Assembly: GCA_035455245.1 (NCBI GenBank)
Contig: DATIFN010000002.1
Span: 1 to 51,541, forward strand
DNA length: 51,541 bases
Reading direction: 5' to 3'
Source: UBA8516 sp035455245
Lineage (GTDB): Archaea > Thermoproteota > Nitrososphaeria > Nitrososphaerales > Nitrosopumilaceae
Below the pieces are notes generated by a model, which saw only the letters and a list, made by a program, of their open reading frames with translations, had not been told where the DNA came from and did no database searches. A program made the position numbers and the translations under genes. Below, piece after piece: positions 24,903-34,206 of the stretch (the stretch's first letter is position 1; the number at the start of each line of letters is the position of its first letter).

Positions 24903-26972
24903 ATGAAAACTCTAATTCTGCTAATCGCAACTATTTTCATATTATCATTTCAGCTTGCCAACCATGCTGATGCAAAGTGTATGCTTGACAAAGACTGGCC
25001 AGACAAGCCTTGTATTGATACATATCCTCCACTTCCTCTCTCAAAATCAGAGTGGAAGGATCTCTGGAATGCCTATTATGACTTTAAAGGCGTACAATGG
25101 ATGGAGCAACAAAAGGTAGAACTTGACAAGCAGATACAGTCAGGTTCTTTGAAGGACTGGATAGAGGCAGGTTCGAGCACACAAAATTTTACAAACTATA
25201 ATGTGTGGTTTTATTATTATGTAAATGGTAAGGCCCCTGCACCGCCAGGTTATGAGTTAGCAGATTCTCAAAATAATAATCCTCCCGACACTTCGGATGC
25301 AACCGTCTTTCCAAAACTTGGAAAAGAGTTTAAGCTTGGACAAGGCGAGGTGGCATTTTTCAAGCAAGAAAATATCTTGATAAAATTTTCTAATGTAACT
25401 GAAGATTCCAGATGTCCAACTGGTGTGGTATGCATATGGCAAGGTAGAGTTTCAGTTGATCTAATTGTAATAAAAGATGGTAAGGACACTGGTGATGTTA
25501 TCCTGACTTTGGGTGAGAATGAGAATATTTCCATGCAAACATTTGATGGTTACTACGTAAAGTTACTAAAAGTGGAACCATATCCTTCCTATCCAAGTAC
25601 AGATGTGGGGTCACGTCAATACGTTCTTTCACTTTCGGTTGCAAAGGTAAAAGACATCAAAATCGAATCTCCTTTACAACAAATTAAGTCAGGAATCATC
25701 GCAAAAGATGTGATATGTAAAGATGGATTGCAATTAGTGATAAAATCTAAAGACGGTTCTCCAGCATGTGTAAAACCAGGAACGGCATCAAAACTAGTTC
25801 AAAGAGGCTGGGCGACGATTTTGTCTTCAGATGAACCAACTCCTACGTCTGTTAAAGAGGTTGCGAAACTAAACAACAAGTTAGGATTTGAAATGTTCTC
25901 TGATCTGGCGCAAGGAAAGCAAGAAAACGCATTTTTTTCACCATATAGCATCTCAAGTGCATTTTCTATTTTATATGAAGGAGCAAGAGGTACAACACAA
26001 GATGAGATCCGTTCAGTCTTTCATTTTATAAAAGATGATCAAAGCAGAAGAGACTATTCGCAACAGATAATATCCGACCTGAACAAACCATCTAAAAACT
26101 ATATTCTTAGCACAGCTAATGCACTCTGGGTTCAAGACAAGTTTCCAATTCTTAATGAATACAAAGACGTGACAGAAAAGTATTATCTTGCAAAGACTGA
26201 AAGCCTTGATTTTGAAACTCAACCAGAGGAATCACGGACCACAATAAACAGCTGGGTTGAAGATAAGACAAACGACAAGATAAAGGACTTGCTCCCGCAG
26301 GGTTCAATTGATGACATGACAAGAGCAGTAATTACAAACGCTGTTTACTTTTTGGGAAACTGGACTGTGCAGTTTGACGAAAAATTAACACAAGAGGATG
26401 ATTTTAAAACATTAAAGGAAAAAACTGTCAAGGTCCAAATGATGAACAAGGAACAAAATTTCAATTATGGATCAACCGATGACTTGCAAATTCTCCAAAT
26501 GTCCTACAAGGGAGATGATCTGTCAATGCTTGTCTTGTTACCAAAAGACAATGATCTTACCTCGCTTGAAAAGAAAATCTCCGTAGAAAACCTAGATAAA
26601 TGGAAAGGTAATCTAGAGAAAAAAGAGGTAAACGTTTACCTTCCAAAATTTAAGCTAGAAAAAACTTACTCACTAAATGGAAATCTTGCCAATATGGGCA
26701 TGCCTACCGTCTTTGAACCTGGATTGGCTGATTTGTCAGGGATTGATGGACAAAGAGATCTCTATGTTACAGGTGTCTTCCACAAGGCGTTTGTTGCAGT
26801 GGATGAAAAAGGGACAGAAGCTGCTGCAGCAACAGGAATAGTTGTAGGGGTAACGTCGGCTGGACCTCAACCAGAATTATTTAGGGCTGATCATCCTTTC
26901 ATTTTTCTAATTCAGGATGACAGAACTGGGTTGATCCTCTTTATGGGAAAAGTAGTAGATCCAACTAGTTAG
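24903..26972 (+). CDS. Exported serpin (serine protease inhibitor) with N-terminal accessory domains
   Basis: 689 residues from an ATG. Signal peptide about 1-24. An unknown Cys/Trp-rich region (about 25-120) and a strand domain with SRCPTGVVCIWQG (about 140-250) are followed by the SPACVK-type domain (about 260-305, KSGIIAKDVICKDG ... DGSPACVKPG). The serpin fold is about 320-689: FFSPYSISSAFSILYEGARG, TTINSWVEDKTNDKI, ITNAVYFLGNW, LPKFKLEKTYSL, and the hinge DEKGTEAAAATG typical of inhibitory serpins. Counting from the hinge puts P1 at Thr651 and P1' at Ser652 (VT/SA). It ends HPFIFLIQDDRTGLILFMGKV. It is followed after 11 bases by the Hint protein gene, so both are likely one transcript. 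Two secreted subtilases in the window are candidate targets. Confidence 0.93.
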   Translation: MKTLILLIATIFILSFQLANHADAKCMLDKDWPDKPCIDTYPPLPLSKSEWKDLWNAYYDFKGVQWMEQQKVELDKQIQSGSLKDWIEAGSSTQNFTNYNVWFYYYVNGKAPAPPGYELADSQNNNPPDTSDATVFPKLGKEFKLGQGEVAFFKQENILIKFSNVTEDSRCPTGVVCIWQGRVSVDLIVIKDGKDTGDVILTLGENENISMQTFDGYYVKLLKVEPYPSYPSTDVGSRQYVLSLSVAKVKDIKIESPLQQIKSGIIAKDVICKDGLQLVIKSKDGSPACVKPGTASKLVQRGWATILSSDEPTPTSVKEVAKLNNKLGFEMFSDLAQGKQENAFFSPYSISSAFSILYEGARGTTQDEIRSVFHFIKDDQSRRDYSQQIISDLNKPSKNYILSTANALWVQDKFPILNEYKDVTEKYYLAKTESLDFETQPEESRTTINSWVEDKTNDKIKDLLPQGSIDDMTRAVITNAVYFLGNWTVQFDEKLTQEDDFKTLKEKTVKVQMMNKEQNFNYGSTDDLQILQMSYKGDDLSMLVLLPKDNDLTSLEKKISVENLDKWKGNLEKKEVNVYLPKFKLEKTYSLNGNLANMGMPTVFEPGLADLSGIDGQRDLYVTGVFHKAFVAVDEKGTEAAAATGIVVGVTSAGPQPELFRADHPFIFLIQDDRTGLILFMGKVVDPTS

Positions 26973-26983
26973 TTGTCGTAAAG

Positions 26984-28597
26984 ATGAAGACCCTGCAATT
27001 TTCAATAATTTTAATGGTTTGCATTTCCCTGGTAACGATGTCAAATCTACAATCCTCATATGCACAAACACAACCATCACTTGAAGATCAACTAAACCAA
27101 GCAAGACAAACCATTGAACCAGCAAAAATTGTTGTTGATTCTAATGATTCTCCATTAAAGCAATTCAAATCAGGAGTATCAAATCAAGATATAAAATGTA
27201 AAGAAAATCTTGAACTTGTTGTCAAAGCAAGGGACGGTTCACCTGCATGTGTAAAACCTCAAACAAAAATAAAACTAATTGAACGTGGCTGGGCGGATTT
27301 CAAAGTCCAATCAACATATAATCCAAAAATCGACCCAAGTGACTTTGTATCCGAAGTAAACAATAAATTCTTCACATTAATTCCTGGAACAAAATTTACT
27401 TATGAATCAAAAAATGAGGATGGAACAGAAAGGAATGAGGTTTATGTAACCAACCAGACCAAAGTTATCGCAGGAATCAAAACTATCCAAGTTTGGGACA
27501 AGGTTTGGGTTGATGGTGAGTTATCTGAGGAGACATTTGATTGGTATGCTCAAGATAAAACTGGTAATGTCTGGTATTTTGGTGAAGATTCTACTGAATA
27601 CGAATCAGGAAAAGTGATCAGCAAAAGTGGTTCCTGGGAGACTGGAGTAGATGGAGCAAAACCTGGAATTATTATGTTTGCTCTACCAGAAATTGGCCAA
27701 CCATACAGACAAGAGTATTACAAGGGAACTGCAGAGGATATGGGACAAGTTGTAGGAATCAACGAAACTGTAAATGTTCCATTTGGGGTTTTTGATAGGT
27801 GTATCAAGATAAAGGACTGGGATTCGTTAACACAAGGAAAAATTGAATTCAAATTTTATTGCCCACAAGTGGGAGGAGTGGCGTTGGAAACAGATCAGAA
27901 AGGTGCCTCTCGTACTGAGCTTATTGATTTTAAATTAAATGAGCCAGAACTTGGAGGAAATTTTGTGACACTAAAGGAGGGTGACAGGGAAGGCTCTTTA
28001 TTAGTAGAAAAGATTTTTCAGGACAGTGTAGCTGGTTTAAACTTTCTTGATTATCCAGTTGCAAGAGATACTGGGTTTCCGATAACCTTGCATCTTGGAG
28101 AAACTGCAAGCAATGGTTGTACCGTGGAACTGACTCTTGTTAAAATCGAAGGAAATGCGGCGACCTTCCTAAAAAAAGAACACCATGATAGACCATGTCC
28201 AATCTGTCTTTCGGAGGCCACAACAATTGATACACCAAAGGGAACTATTAATGTCAAGTCTCTGGAAGAAGGAATGACCATATTCACCCAGGATAAATCA
28301 GGTCACAAGATCATTGGAACCATACTAAAGACAGGAAAAACTATGGTTTTGCCAAATCACAAAATGGTCCACATCATTTTAGAAGACAGCAGGGAGCTGT
28401 TTGCCTCTCCAAATCATCCTACTGCAGACGGAAGACTTGTTGGTGAGTTATCAAAAGGCGATACCTTGGATGGTTCAAAGATAAAAAATTCAGAACTCGT
28501 TCCATATCAGGGAACATATACTTATGACATACTGCCTTCAGGTCAAACAGGATTTTATTGGGCAAATGGAATTTTGATAAAGAGCACCCTTAGTTGA
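26984..28597 (+). CDS. Exported protein with SPACVK domain and C-terminal Hint (intein/hedgehog-type) domain
   Basis: 537 residues from an ATG 11 bases after the serpin stop. Signal peptide about 1-27. The SPACVK-type domain is about 50-100 (FKSGVSNQDIKCKENLELVV, GSPACVKPQT). A middle beta domain (about 125-330) includes DWYAQDKTGNVWYFGED, GSWETGVDGAKPGIIM and YRQEYYKG and belongs to an uncharacterised exported family. The Hint domain runs from Cys408 (CLSEATTIDTPKG) through SPNHPTADGRLVG to TYDILPSGQTGFYWANGILI. Hint domains cleave at their N-terminal Cys; the usual terminal His-Asn of inteins is absent, so splicing is unlikely and autocleavage is the plausible activity. Confidence 0.87.
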   Translation: MKTLQFSIILMVCISLVTMSNLQSSYAQTQPSLEDQLNQARQTIEPAKIVVDSNDSPLKQFKSGVSNQDIKCKENLELVVKARDGSPACVKPQTKIKLIERGWADFKVQSTYNPKIDPSDFVSEVNNKFFTLIPGTKFTYESKNEDGTERNEVYVTNQTKVIAGIKTIQVWDKVWVDGELSEETFDWYAQDKTGNVWYFGEDSTEYESGKVISKSGSWETGVDGAKPGIIMFALPEIGQPYRQEYYKGTAEDMGQVVGINETVNVPFGVFDRCIKIKDWDSLTQGKIEFKFYCPQVGGVALETDQKGASRTELIDFKLNEPELGGNFVTLKEGDREGSLLVEKIFQDSVAGLNFLDYPVARDTGFPITLHLGETASNGCTVELTLVKIEGNAATFLKKEHHDRPCPICLSEATTIDTPKGTINVKSLEEGMTIFTQDKSGHKIIGTILKTGKTMVLPNHKMVHIILEDSRELFASPNHPTADGRLVGELSKGDTLDGSKIKNSELVPYQGTYTYDILPSGQTGFYWANGILIKSTLS

Positions 28598-28720
28598 TCA
28601 AGAAATTTTCAATAAACTAATCCTTAAAGTGATTTTAAAATCAGATTTTCATCTAACAAGATAAAAGATAAAAAATATTAAATAATTGGCCTTGTTTTAT
28701 AATTTTTTAATAAAAAATTA

Positions 28721-28751
28721 GGTTAAACTAAAATTTAATCAAAGGCTATAA
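28721..28751 (+). promoter_or_regulatory. Shared 31-bp promoter-like element, copy B
   Basis: GGTTAAACTA, then AAATTTAATCAAAGGCTATAA; 26 of 31 positions equal copy A at 16002. Ends 23 bases before the ATG of the SIMPL gene. Confidence 0.6.
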
Positions 28752-28774
28752 GCACTATATCCGTATTGATTGTA

Positions 28775-29551
28775 ATGACAAAAAACAAAACAACAATCGC
28801 ATTGGTGGCATTTGCAGCTATTGCAATAATTGCAAGCTCTGCTTTTGCCAACTTACAGACATCTAAACCTCTTGCCTTTGCACAACAAGTCAATACAACA
28901 TCAAATGAAAAAACAATTTCAGTAACTGGAATTGCAACAACATCTGTTGATCCAGATCTTTTGAAAGTTCAATTTGGTGTTGAGACACAAGCAAAGAATG
29001 CAACAAGTGCAATTGATGCAAACAATAAAGCAATGAACCAAGTTATTGCTGCAATCAAGAAGATTGGAATTTTAGACGATGAAATAAGCACTTCAAGCTT
29101 TAGCATCTATCCAATCTATGAAAGCATCACTGATCCAAAAACAGGAATCTATGTGGGTTCTAACCTAACTGGATATAGAGTATCTAACATCTTGTTGGTA
29201 AAAACTGAAAAGCTTTCCATGGGCGGAGACATAATTGATGCTGCAGTACAGGCAGGAGCAAACCGCGTAGACAACCTGACTTTTGCACTCTCTCCAGAAA
29301 AACAACGAACAATGCAAGATGAGCTTATTGAAAAGGCAGTACTCAATGCAAAATCAAAAGCTGAAAAAGCACTGGTTCCACTAGGACAAACGATAATTGG
29401 AGTAAAAATGGTGTCAATATCAGACTCTGGCTATCAACCCCCGCCATACTATTATGATAGCTATGCTGTAAAAAGTTCTACACCTATCTTCCAATCACAG
29501 CAAGATGTCACAACCACTGCAAATGTAGTTTTCTTGATTGGAGAACAATAA
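28775..29551 (+). CDS. SIMPL (DUF541) domain exported protein
   Basis: 258 residues from the ATG at 28775; a TTG at 28766 would add three. A signal peptide or anchor (about 1-36) ends LAFAQQ. The rest is the SIMPL/YggE pattern: ISVTGIATTSVDPDLLKVQF, VETQAKNATSAIDANNKAMN, IAAIKKIGI, then TSSFSIYPIYE, GYRVSNILLV, and ALVPLGQTIIGVKMVSISD with a Tyr/Pro-rich loop. SIMPL proteins are periplasmic or surface homo-oligomers linked in bacteria to oxidative stress, without a known enzymatic activity. Promoter element copy B lies directly upstream. Confidence 0.92.
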   Translation: MTKNKTTIALVAFAAIAIIASSAFANLQTSKPLAFAQQVNTTSNEKTISVTGIATTSVDPDLLKVQFGVETQAKNATSAIDANNKAMNQVIAAIKKIGILDDEISTSSFSIYPIYESITDPKTGIYVGSNLTGYRVSNILLVKTEKLSMGGDIIDAAVQAGANRVDNLTFALSPEKQRTMQDELIEKAVLNAKSKAEKALVPLGQTIIGVKMVSISDSGYQPPPYYYDSYAVKSSTPIFQSQQDVTTTANVVFLIGEQ

Positions 29552-29832
29552 CTCCATTCACTCCTTTTTTATTTCGATAAAATCAAGATAACATTAAAAC
29601 CAATTGGAGTTTTCAAATAATTTTTTATTAAATCCCAATCGGTTAATATCCACCGGACTGTCAGATAAAAAATCCTCACGATCCATTCTCCCTCCACTAA
29701 ATGTTAGTTAGTCTGTGGATGGATCCTGAGTTGGAATAATTCTCTGAGAATGAAATCCTGTATGTTGAGCTTTACTAGGAATGAACGATCGCTTTTCAAA
29801 AACCTATATTGTCCTGTGTTCTGCTACATGTA

Positions 29833-30225
29833 ATGACTTCAGATGACGAGATTTTAGGAGAATTAAAGAAGATTCGTGAGGCTGTAACCCCTAAACCAGC
29901 ACCACCAGAAACAAAACCTGTAGGTCTTGTTGCAGAATTCAAGGAGTTCATTGGAAAGGCGGGCGTATTAGGATTAGCCATAGGATTCATCTTTGGTGCA
30001 GCCATTGGTAAAGTGGTCTCAGCTCTAGTTGCAGATCTTATCATGCCTATACCTGGGGCAATAGTGCCTGGAGGAGATTGGAAAACAGCGGTTTTTGTTG
30101 TACCAATAGGAAACGGCATGAAGTTTGGAATCGGTGATTTCGTTGGAGCAGTAATTGACTTTCTCATCATCGTACTAGTCCTATTCCTTATCGTAAAGTT
30201 TGCAAAAAAATCTGGAATCAAGTAA
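29833..30225 (+). CDS. mscL: Large-conductance mechanosensitive channel MscL
   Basis: 130 residues from the ATG at 29833; an in-frame ATG or other start up to 29809 would add eight. The two-helix channel is clear: FKEFIGKAGVLGLAIGFIFG (TM1 with the gate helix GxxxGxAxG), AAIGKVVSALVADLIMP, the external loop, then VGAVIDFLIIVLVLFLIVKF (TM2) and a short basic tail. An N-terminal coiled-coil-like extension (about 35 residues) precedes TM1; in E. coli the bundle is C-terminal. It opens under membrane tension to release solutes in osmotic downshock. Archaea carry few such genes, so it was probably acquired from bacteria. Confidence 0.92.
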   Translation: MTSDDEILGELKKIREAVTPKPAPPETKPVGLVAEFKEFIGKAGVLGLAIGFIFGAAIGKVVSALVADLIMPIPGAIVPGGDWKTAVFVVPIGNGMKFGIGDFVGAVIDFLIIVLVLFLIVKFAKKSGIK

Positions 30226-30232
30226 GGTCTTA

Positions 30233-30250
30233 ATTTTTTTAATTTTTTTA
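30233..30250 (+). terminator. Oligo-T terminator after mscL
   Basis: Two runs of seven or eight T separated by AA follow the TAA at 30223-30225 by seven bases. Confidence 0.45.
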
Positions 30251-30459
30251 GACAATTCTTATTTTTTAAGGACATTGAAAAATTTAGAATCATAAATCGG
30301 AATTATGCTTCTAAGAGTTGAATCAATAAAGGATTCTGCCTAGACTTAATTTATTGGACTTTTTTGGATCCACTTTGGCAGGAAAATCAATTTGATTTTG
30401 CATTTTAGCTCAAATTTAGTAAATAGATACAAATCTCCCTATCATATGAAATCTATTAG

Positions 30460-31890
30460 ATGACTATGGAACAAGACAAAATAACTCGATTTGCCTGGAT
30501 GACATTGATTATTCTAAGCTGCCTTGGATTGATTACGATGTATGCAGAGACAATGATTCTTCCTGCAATTCCTGATTTTATTAAAGACTTTAAAATCAAC
30601 TACAATACATCGTCATGGATTCTCTCATCCTATTTGATTGCAGGAGCGGTTGCAACCCCCATAGTAGGTAAACTTTCAGATGTTTATGGCAAAAAGAAAA
30701 TGCTTCTTGTAATAATGGTGGTGTATTCTTTTGGCCTGCTGGTAGGAGGTTTTGCCAATAGTTTTATGGTAATGCTTGTGGCAAGAATATCTCAAGGTAT
30801 AGGAATATCCATGTTCCCAATAGCCTTTGGCATCATAAGAGATGTCTTGCCAGAGAAGAAATTGGCAATTGGGCAGACACTTTTTAGCTCAACATTTTCG
30901 GGTGGTGCTGTCATTGGATTGCTTGCTGGTGCAAACATTATTCAAAATTATGGATGGCATGCCACATTTTTTTCAATATTGCCTGTTGCAATCATTCTTG
31001 CATTCGTAATATTTCGATTCATTCACATTAAAGCACTAGTAGAATTGGAAACTAGTTCCACAAAGGCACCAAAGGTGTCAATTGATTTGATTGGTGCACT
31101 TCTACTTGCTGTTACAGTCACTGCATTTCTGATTGGAATCTCATTTCTTGAACACAATGATAGTACCGCCTTTGAATATGTAGGTCTATTTGCAGTCGCA
31201 GCCGTTTCCCTTGGATTGTTCATCCTGGCAGAGAAAAGAGCAAAATTTCCATTAATTGATCTTAATCTAATTACAAACATGAAGTTACTTCCAGCCATTT
31301 TGATTCTTTTGATTGTGGGATTGTGCACCTTCATGGTATATCAGACAATGCCTATTTTGATCCGAAGTCCTACCCCGTTAGGCTTTGGAGGTGATGCTAC
31401 TGTGGTTGCAAATGTACAGTTGCCCTTCATGATAATTTTGTTGGTTGGTACTGTATTTTCTGGTTTTATCTTAAACAAGGTAGGAAATACAAGGCTTACT
31501 GCTATCGGAACTATTGTTAGTACAATTGGATTTGTTAGCCTTCTCTTCTTCCATTCAACAGAATTCATGATTGCCCTAACCCTTTCAATTATTTCAGCAG
31601 GATTGTCCCTTGCATTTGTAGGTGGCTTTAACATCGTTTTACTTTCATCTCCAATTCAGTTCACCGGAGTTGCACTTGGCATGACCTTGCTTCTAAATTT
31701 GGTGGGGCAGTCGATAGGACCATCGCTTGCAGCAATGTTTCAACAAACAAATCAGGAAACAATTAATGGAATAGCTGGAAGCTATCCTTCACCAGCTGCG
31801 TATGGACTTATTTTTCTTGCAGCAACTTTGATTTCATTAACAGCAGTTGTGCTTTCAATAGTGTCCCACAAAAGGAAAGTCTTGATTTAG
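30460..31890 (+). CDS. MFS transporter, probable drug:H+ antiporter
   Basis: 476 residues from an ATG (another ATG two codons on). About 13-14 hydrophobic spans. Motif A GKLSDVYGKKKMLL follows TM2; motif C-like GxxxG pattern appears in TM5 (GGAVIGLLAGANIIQNYGWH), so the DHA2 (14-helix) drug antiporter group is the best fit. It would export small toxic compounds using the proton gradient. Monocistronic. No regulator is adjacent. Confidence 0.88.
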   Translation: MTMEQDKITRFAWMTLIILSCLGLITMYAETMILPAIPDFIKDFKINYNTSSWILSSYLIAGAVATPIVGKLSDVYGKKKMLLVIMVVYSFGLLVGGFANSFMVMLVARISQGIGISMFPIAFGIIRDVLPEKKLAIGQTLFSSTFSGGAVIGLLAGANIIQNYGWHATFFSILPVAIILAFVIFRFIHIKALVELETSSTKAPKVSIDLIGALLLAVTVTAFLIGISFLEHNDSTAFEYVGLFAVAAVSLGLFILAEKRAKFPLIDLNLITNMKLLPAILILLIVGLCTFMVYQTMPILIRSPTPLGFGGDATVVANVQLPFMIILLVGTVFSGFILNKVGNTRLTAIGTIVSTIGFVSLLFFHSTEFMIALTLSIISAGLSLAFVGGFNIVLLSSPIQFTGVALGMTLLLNLVGQSIGPSLAAMFQQTNQETINGIAGSYPSPAAYGLIFLAATLISLTAVVLSIVSHKRKVLI

Positions 31891-31975
31891 AAAAACCTGT
31901 TTGGTAAAAATTAAAATTTATTATTTTCTAGATAAACTGTATTTTACATGATGTGGTTTTTACAGTAAAAGAGAA

Positions 31976-32347
31976 TTAAAGGTAATGAATTTTTTGGTGG
32001 ATGTAAAGGTCACCCTCATATCTTGTAGAAAATCCACAATGAGGACAGGAAAAAAAAACTTCGGAAGAATGTGTTGATTCTTTCTCAATTGTTTTTCCAG
32101 AAATTGATTTTATTACAAGAGCATCGTTGATTGATATTACTGAAAAATTTTCACGTTCTCCTATAGATTCCAAGTAATTTTTTATTGAATCTACAACCCT
32201 GTTCTTATCAATTGTTTCATCATCCTTTATAGGGGATAGAACGAACCCATGTTTTTTTAATGTAGGTATTGCTCCTATCATGTCTGAAACATAAACAAGC
32301 AATTCATCCTTTTTTGATTCAATATCTGTACAGTCTACAGTAATCAC
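31976..32347 (-). CDS. Zinc-finger protein with unknown N-terminal domain
   Basis: 123 residues from a GTG. An N-terminal alpha/beta segment (VYVSDMIGAIPTLKKHGFVL ... RENFSVISINDALVIKSI) is followed by a classic C2H2 finger FFSCPHCGFSTRYEGDLYIHQKIH at the C-terminus. Probably DNA- or protein-binding; no close family recognised. Convergent with the MFS gene and divergent from the alcohol dehydrogenase gene, which it might regulate (guess from position). Confidence 0.65.
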   Translation of the reverse strand: MITVDCTDIESKKDELLVYVSDMIGAIPTLKKHGFVLSPIKDDETIDKNRVVDSIKNYLESIGERENFSVISINDALVIKSISGKTIEKESTHSSEVFFSCPHCGFSTRYEGDLYIHQKIHYL

Positions 32348-32457
32348 ACATTATTCTAGAATAAATGGTATTTTAGTATCGTCTGCAAAGTGACAATCCA
32401 TGACTGTCAAAAATTAAATACGATTGGAATTCATAAAATAATCTAGGAAGAAAAATT

Positions 32458-33507
32458 ATGATTCAAGTCCAAGGTTATGCAGCGCAAAAAGCAAAAGGCT
32501 CACTTTCACCGTTTTCCTTTGAACGGCGCGAACTTAGGCCTCAGGACGTTTTAATTGATATTAGTTACTGTGGGATCTGCCACACAGACATACACCAAGT
32601 AGGCGATGAATGGGGAGGATCACAATTCCCAATGGTTCCAGGACATGAAATAACAGGAATTGTATCTAAAGTTGGAGAAAAGGTAACTCGATACAAGGTG
32701 GGTGACAGAGTGGGCGTTGGATGTTTTGTTGATTCTTGTCGCAGGTGCCAGGCATGTCAAAAAAATCTAGAGCAGTATTGCCTGGAGGGAATGATAACAA
32801 CCTACAACGGAGTGGAAAGAGATGGTACTCCAACTCAAGGAGGATACTCGGATAAAATCGTAGTAGATGAAAACTATGTTCTGCGAATTCCTGAAAATCT
32901 ATCTCTTGATAAAACAGCTCCACTTCTTTGTGCAGGAATCACACTTTATTCTCCATTGATACATTGGAAAGCAGGTCCTGGAAAAAAAGTTGCCATCATT
33001 GGACTTGGCGGTATAGGTCACATGGGGGTAAAAATTGCGCACGCTCTTGGATCTCAAGTTACTGTACTTAGTCATTCTCTGAAAAAACAAGAGGACGGAA
33101 AAAAACTAGGTGCAGATTTTTTCTATTCCACATCCGATCCGGAAACATTTGAAAAACTCAAAGGAAATTTTGATTTGATAATAAACACTGTGTCTGCAGA
33201 GATTGACTGGAACAAATACTTGGATCTTCTTTCGCTTGATGGCGTGATGATAGTTGTGGGAATTCCAGAAAAAGAAATCCCTGTAGGTTCATTCTCTTTA
33301 GTTGCTGGTCGTCGGAGCATCGCAGGTTCCCTTATTGGTGGAATTAAAGAAACCCAAGAGATGCTTGATTTTTGCAGTAAGAATAAAATTGTAAGCGAAA
33401 TTGAGCTGATTCCAATTCAGAAAGTAAACGAGGCGTACAAACGCGTCCTAAATAGCGACGTTCGATACAGGTTTGTTATCGATATGAATTCACTTAAACA
33501 AAAGTGA
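32458..33507 (+). CDS. Zinc-dependent alcohol dehydrogenase (medium-chain family)
   Basis: 349 residues from an ATG. Catalytic zinc site: CGICHTDIHQ, the GHE of PGHEITGIV, and a later Cys; structural-zinc lobe CxxCxxCxxxxxxxC in SCRRCQACQKNLEQYC. NAD(P) Rossmann motif GLGGIGHMGVKIA. The order follows the cinnamyl-alcohol/YahK-like branch of MDR enzymes, which usually use NADPH and reduce aldehydes. The natural substrate is unknown; aldehyde detoxification is likely. Soluble. Confidence 0.93.
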   Translation: MIQVQGYAAQKAKGSLSPFSFERRELRPQDVLIDISYCGICHTDIHQVGDEWGGSQFPMVPGHEITGIVSKVGEKVTRYKVGDRVGVGCFVDSCRRCQACQKNLEQYCLEGMITTYNGVERDGTPTQGGYSDKIVVDENYVLRIPENLSLDKTAPLLCAGITLYSPLIHWKAGPGKKVAIIGLGGIGHMGVKIAHALGSQVTVLSHSLKKQEDGKKLGADFFYSTSDPETFEKLKGNFDLIINTVSAEIDWNKYLDLLSLDGVMIVVGIPEKEIPVGSFSLVAGRRSIAGSLIGGIKETQEMLDFCSKNKIVSEIELIPIQKVNEAYKRVLNSDVRYRFVIDMNSLKQK

Positions 33508-33572
33508 CCGTTTCATTTGAGAAATTTACTGTGAAATTAAAACTGAGATTTCATCTCAAAAAAGAGAGGATC

Positions 33573-34004
33573 TTATTTTCGCCATTTGTTATCCTTTATC
33601 CTTAATGGTATCATGCCTGAAGCAAATGGGAATATTGTTATTCCTAAAATGTAGATGGGCAACCAATCAAAAGGATTCACTGCAAAATAATCTGCGACAA
33701 CAAAGACAGTCCATCCAACGATAAACATCAGAAGAAAATGTTTGAGGACTGTGGGATCAAAAGGACTTTGAATGAATCCATTGGACTCTTGTATCATCTT
33801 TTGTTGTTTTTTTATTATTGACCTGACCCAAAAGTAGACGCCCAAGAAGAACACAATACCACCTAAACGTAAAGCAAGTAAAAGCTCTTCGTTATCATTA
33901 AAATGATCTACAAGTGAGTTTGTTATTCCAAGACCTCCAGAAACAGCGAGGAGTATTAAAAGTATTTTTTTCTCTTTCCTCAAATGCTGATACCCAATCA
34001 ACAA
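33573..34004 (-). CDS. Small integral membrane protein
   Basis: 143 residues from TTG codons. Four hydrophobic spans (ILLILLAVSGGLGI, LRLGGIVFFLGVYFWV, FLLMFIVGWTVFVVADYF, PIYILGITIFPFASGMI). No conserved charged core visible that would suggest transport. Function unknown. It lies convergent to the alcohol dehydrogenase. Confidence 0.65.
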   Translation of the reverse strand: MLIGYQHLRKEKKILLILLAVSGGLGITNSLVDHFNDNEELLLALRLGGIVFFLGVYFWVRSIIKKQQKMIQESNGFIQSPFDPTVLKHFLLMFIVGWTVFVVADYFAVNPFDWLPIYILGITIFPFASGMIPLRIKDNKWRK

Positions 34005-34206
34005 TCTAAATTCACAAAATTATAAAGGCAGTCTGCCAGGTGTGGAAATGCCGATCAATACATTAACATTTTTTTGCAATTATCATCTCTTTTTTAAAAT
34101 TTTTTGATCAAAATTTTCAAATAATTTTTGCAAAGTATTTCTGATAACAGCGATTTTACTGGATGCACTTTATATCCAATTGATATCTATGACTAGTCCT
34201 TTTACA

